From Vulcanimicrobiia bacterium (GTDB lineage Bacteria > Vulcanimicrobiota > Vulcanimicrobiia > Vulcanimicrobiales > Vulcanimicrobiaceae), in the NCBI GenBank assembly GCA_025451135.1, contig JANWKW010000171.1, positions 1-13,933 of the forward strand: a DNA stretch of 13,933 nt, read 5' to 3'. Of the stretch, positions 13,658 to 13,933 are shown in pieces. Positions within the stretch are counted from its first letter, which is position 1, and each line of letters opens with the position of its first letter. Both the position numbers and the translations under genes were made by a program. The notes under the pieces were generated by a model. It searched no databases. It saw only the letters and a list, made by a program, of their open reading frames with translations, and was not told where the DNA came from.

Positions 13658-13857
13658 ACTTCAAGCGATTGGAGAACGGTTCACGTAACGATCGTGATCG
13701 GGCGCTGTTGACGAACCCGCCGCGCAAGCGGCGATCCGAGGCTCCGAGCAAACCGTCGGTCGACGTCAGTGGGGTCGCCGCAAGGCGGTCAAACAGGCGA
13801 GGCTCGATGCGAAGATACGTCAAGGCCCGTCGGGTAAAACCGGCGGGTCTTGTTTTT
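13658..13857 (+). ncRNA. Candidate small structured RNA B, homologue of RNA A
   Basis: An approximately 200-nt transcript from promoter B to terminator B. Its 5' hairpin CTTCAA-GCGA-TTGGAG (13659-13674) and internal hairpin CGCCGC-GCAA-GCGGCG (13718-13733) occupy the same places as in RNA A but with different bases that keep pairing. A third hairpin, CGCC-GCAA-GGCG (13776-13787), extended by wobble pairs, follows CGACGTCAGT (13761-13770). Two of the loops are GCAA and one is GCGA, all GNRA tetraloops, typical of real RNA structure. Conserved segments shared with RNA A include CGTGATC, GACGAACC, CGACGTCAGT, ACAGGCG and TGCGAA. No credible protein frame is seen. Function unknown; possible roles are regulatory RNA by base pairing or protein binding. 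Confidence 0.66.
13821..13857 (+). terminator. Intrinsic terminator of RNA B
   Basis: CAAGGCCCGTCGG pairs with CCGGCGGGTCTTG around a GTAAAA loop (13821-13852, with G-T wobbles), followed directly by TTTTT (13853-13857). The T-run touches the stop codon of the convergent gene at 13857. Confidence 0.85.
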
Positions 13858-13933
13858 CACGACGCGGTCGCGTAGCGCTCGGCGATCCGATCGGCGAGCG
13901 CGCGCGCGTCGGCCCGAGCTGCCGGCGGCGCGA
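13857..13933 (-). CDS. 3' end of an unidentified minus-strand gene (partial)
   Basis: The last 24 codons before a TGA at 13859-13857 read APPAARADARALADRIAERYATAS. Almost every codon ends in G or C, as in the real genes here, and the sequence looks like an amphipathic C-terminal helix. The rest lies outside the window, so no family can be given. HutG would make sense nearby but nothing in these residues shows it. Confidence 0.5.
   Translation of the reverse strand, partial: APPAARADARALADRIAERYATAS

Larger units (their letters stand above)
13225..13858 (+). repeat. Tandem duplicated unit: two promoter-RNA-terminator cassettes
   Basis: The segments 13225-13503 and 13586-13858 are diverged copies, offset by about 360 bp. 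Shared in the same order are TTCTTGTG (13225 and 13586), TTGC-type -35, TGCTANCATGCA, ACTTC, ACGTA, CGTGATC, GACGAAC, CGACGTCAGT, ACAGGCG, TGCGAA and the GC-rich terminator with TTTTT. By eye roughly two thirds of aligned bases agree. The spacing from TTCTTGTG to the -10 is 61 and 60 nt. No protein frame is conserved between them. Confidence 0.72.

Overview
The window is GC-rich DNA (about two thirds G+C by eye, with strongly G/C-biased third codon positions) from a diderm bacterium. A TolC-type outer-membrane channel, a lipoprotein and a LolA-like periplasmic protein imply an outer membrane. The gene content and the small lipoprotein domain would suit Candidatus Eremiobacterota (WPS-2) or a similar poorly cultured phylum. 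This placement is a guess, because the window holds no phylogenetic marker.

Region 1 (1-5112, minus strand) is a tightly packed six-gene operon transcribed towards position 1: STAS protein, LolA-like periplasmic protein, TetR regulator, HlyD/EmrA adaptor, 14-TM EmrB-type MFS pump, and a TolC-type channel cut by the window edge. Starts and stops overlap or lie within 9 nt. The last three genes form a complete tripartite efflux pump, with its likely repressor in the same transcript. At 5137-5203 a sigma70-like promoter (TTGCAT-17-TACTAT) fires into the operon and is flanked by two matching palindromic sites, probably TetR operators. A class A beta-lactamase-like serine hydrolase (5223-6008) runs divergently from the same region.

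Region 2 (5992-12687) is a histidine-utilisation locus on the minus strand. In pathway order it has hutH (histidine ammonia-lyase), hutU (urocanase), hutI (imidazolonepropionase) and an amidohydrolase that best fits hutF (formimidoylglutamate deiminase). Together they would take histidine to N-formylglutamate; the final HutG step is not in the window. A PadR regulator with a His-rich N-terminus sits on the plus strand between hutH and hutU, behind a strong TTGACA promoter with a palindrome in its spacer. A small lipoprotein ends the hut run. A His-rich, probably secreted protein (12693-13166) lies just upstream of hutH.

Region 3 (13167-13860) is the most unusual part. It has no convincing protein gene but carries two homologous tandem units about 360 bp apart. 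Each has an upstream conserved block, a sigma70-like promoter with extended -10 (TGCTANCAT), a roughly 200-nt structured transcript with compensatory base-pair changes between the copies, and an intrinsic terminator. I read these as twin small noncoding RNAs of a family I do not recognise. The spacer between them has a REP-like hairpin, and DnaA-box-like motifs are scattered upstream of both promoters. The last 77 bases look like the 3' end of another minus-strand gene.
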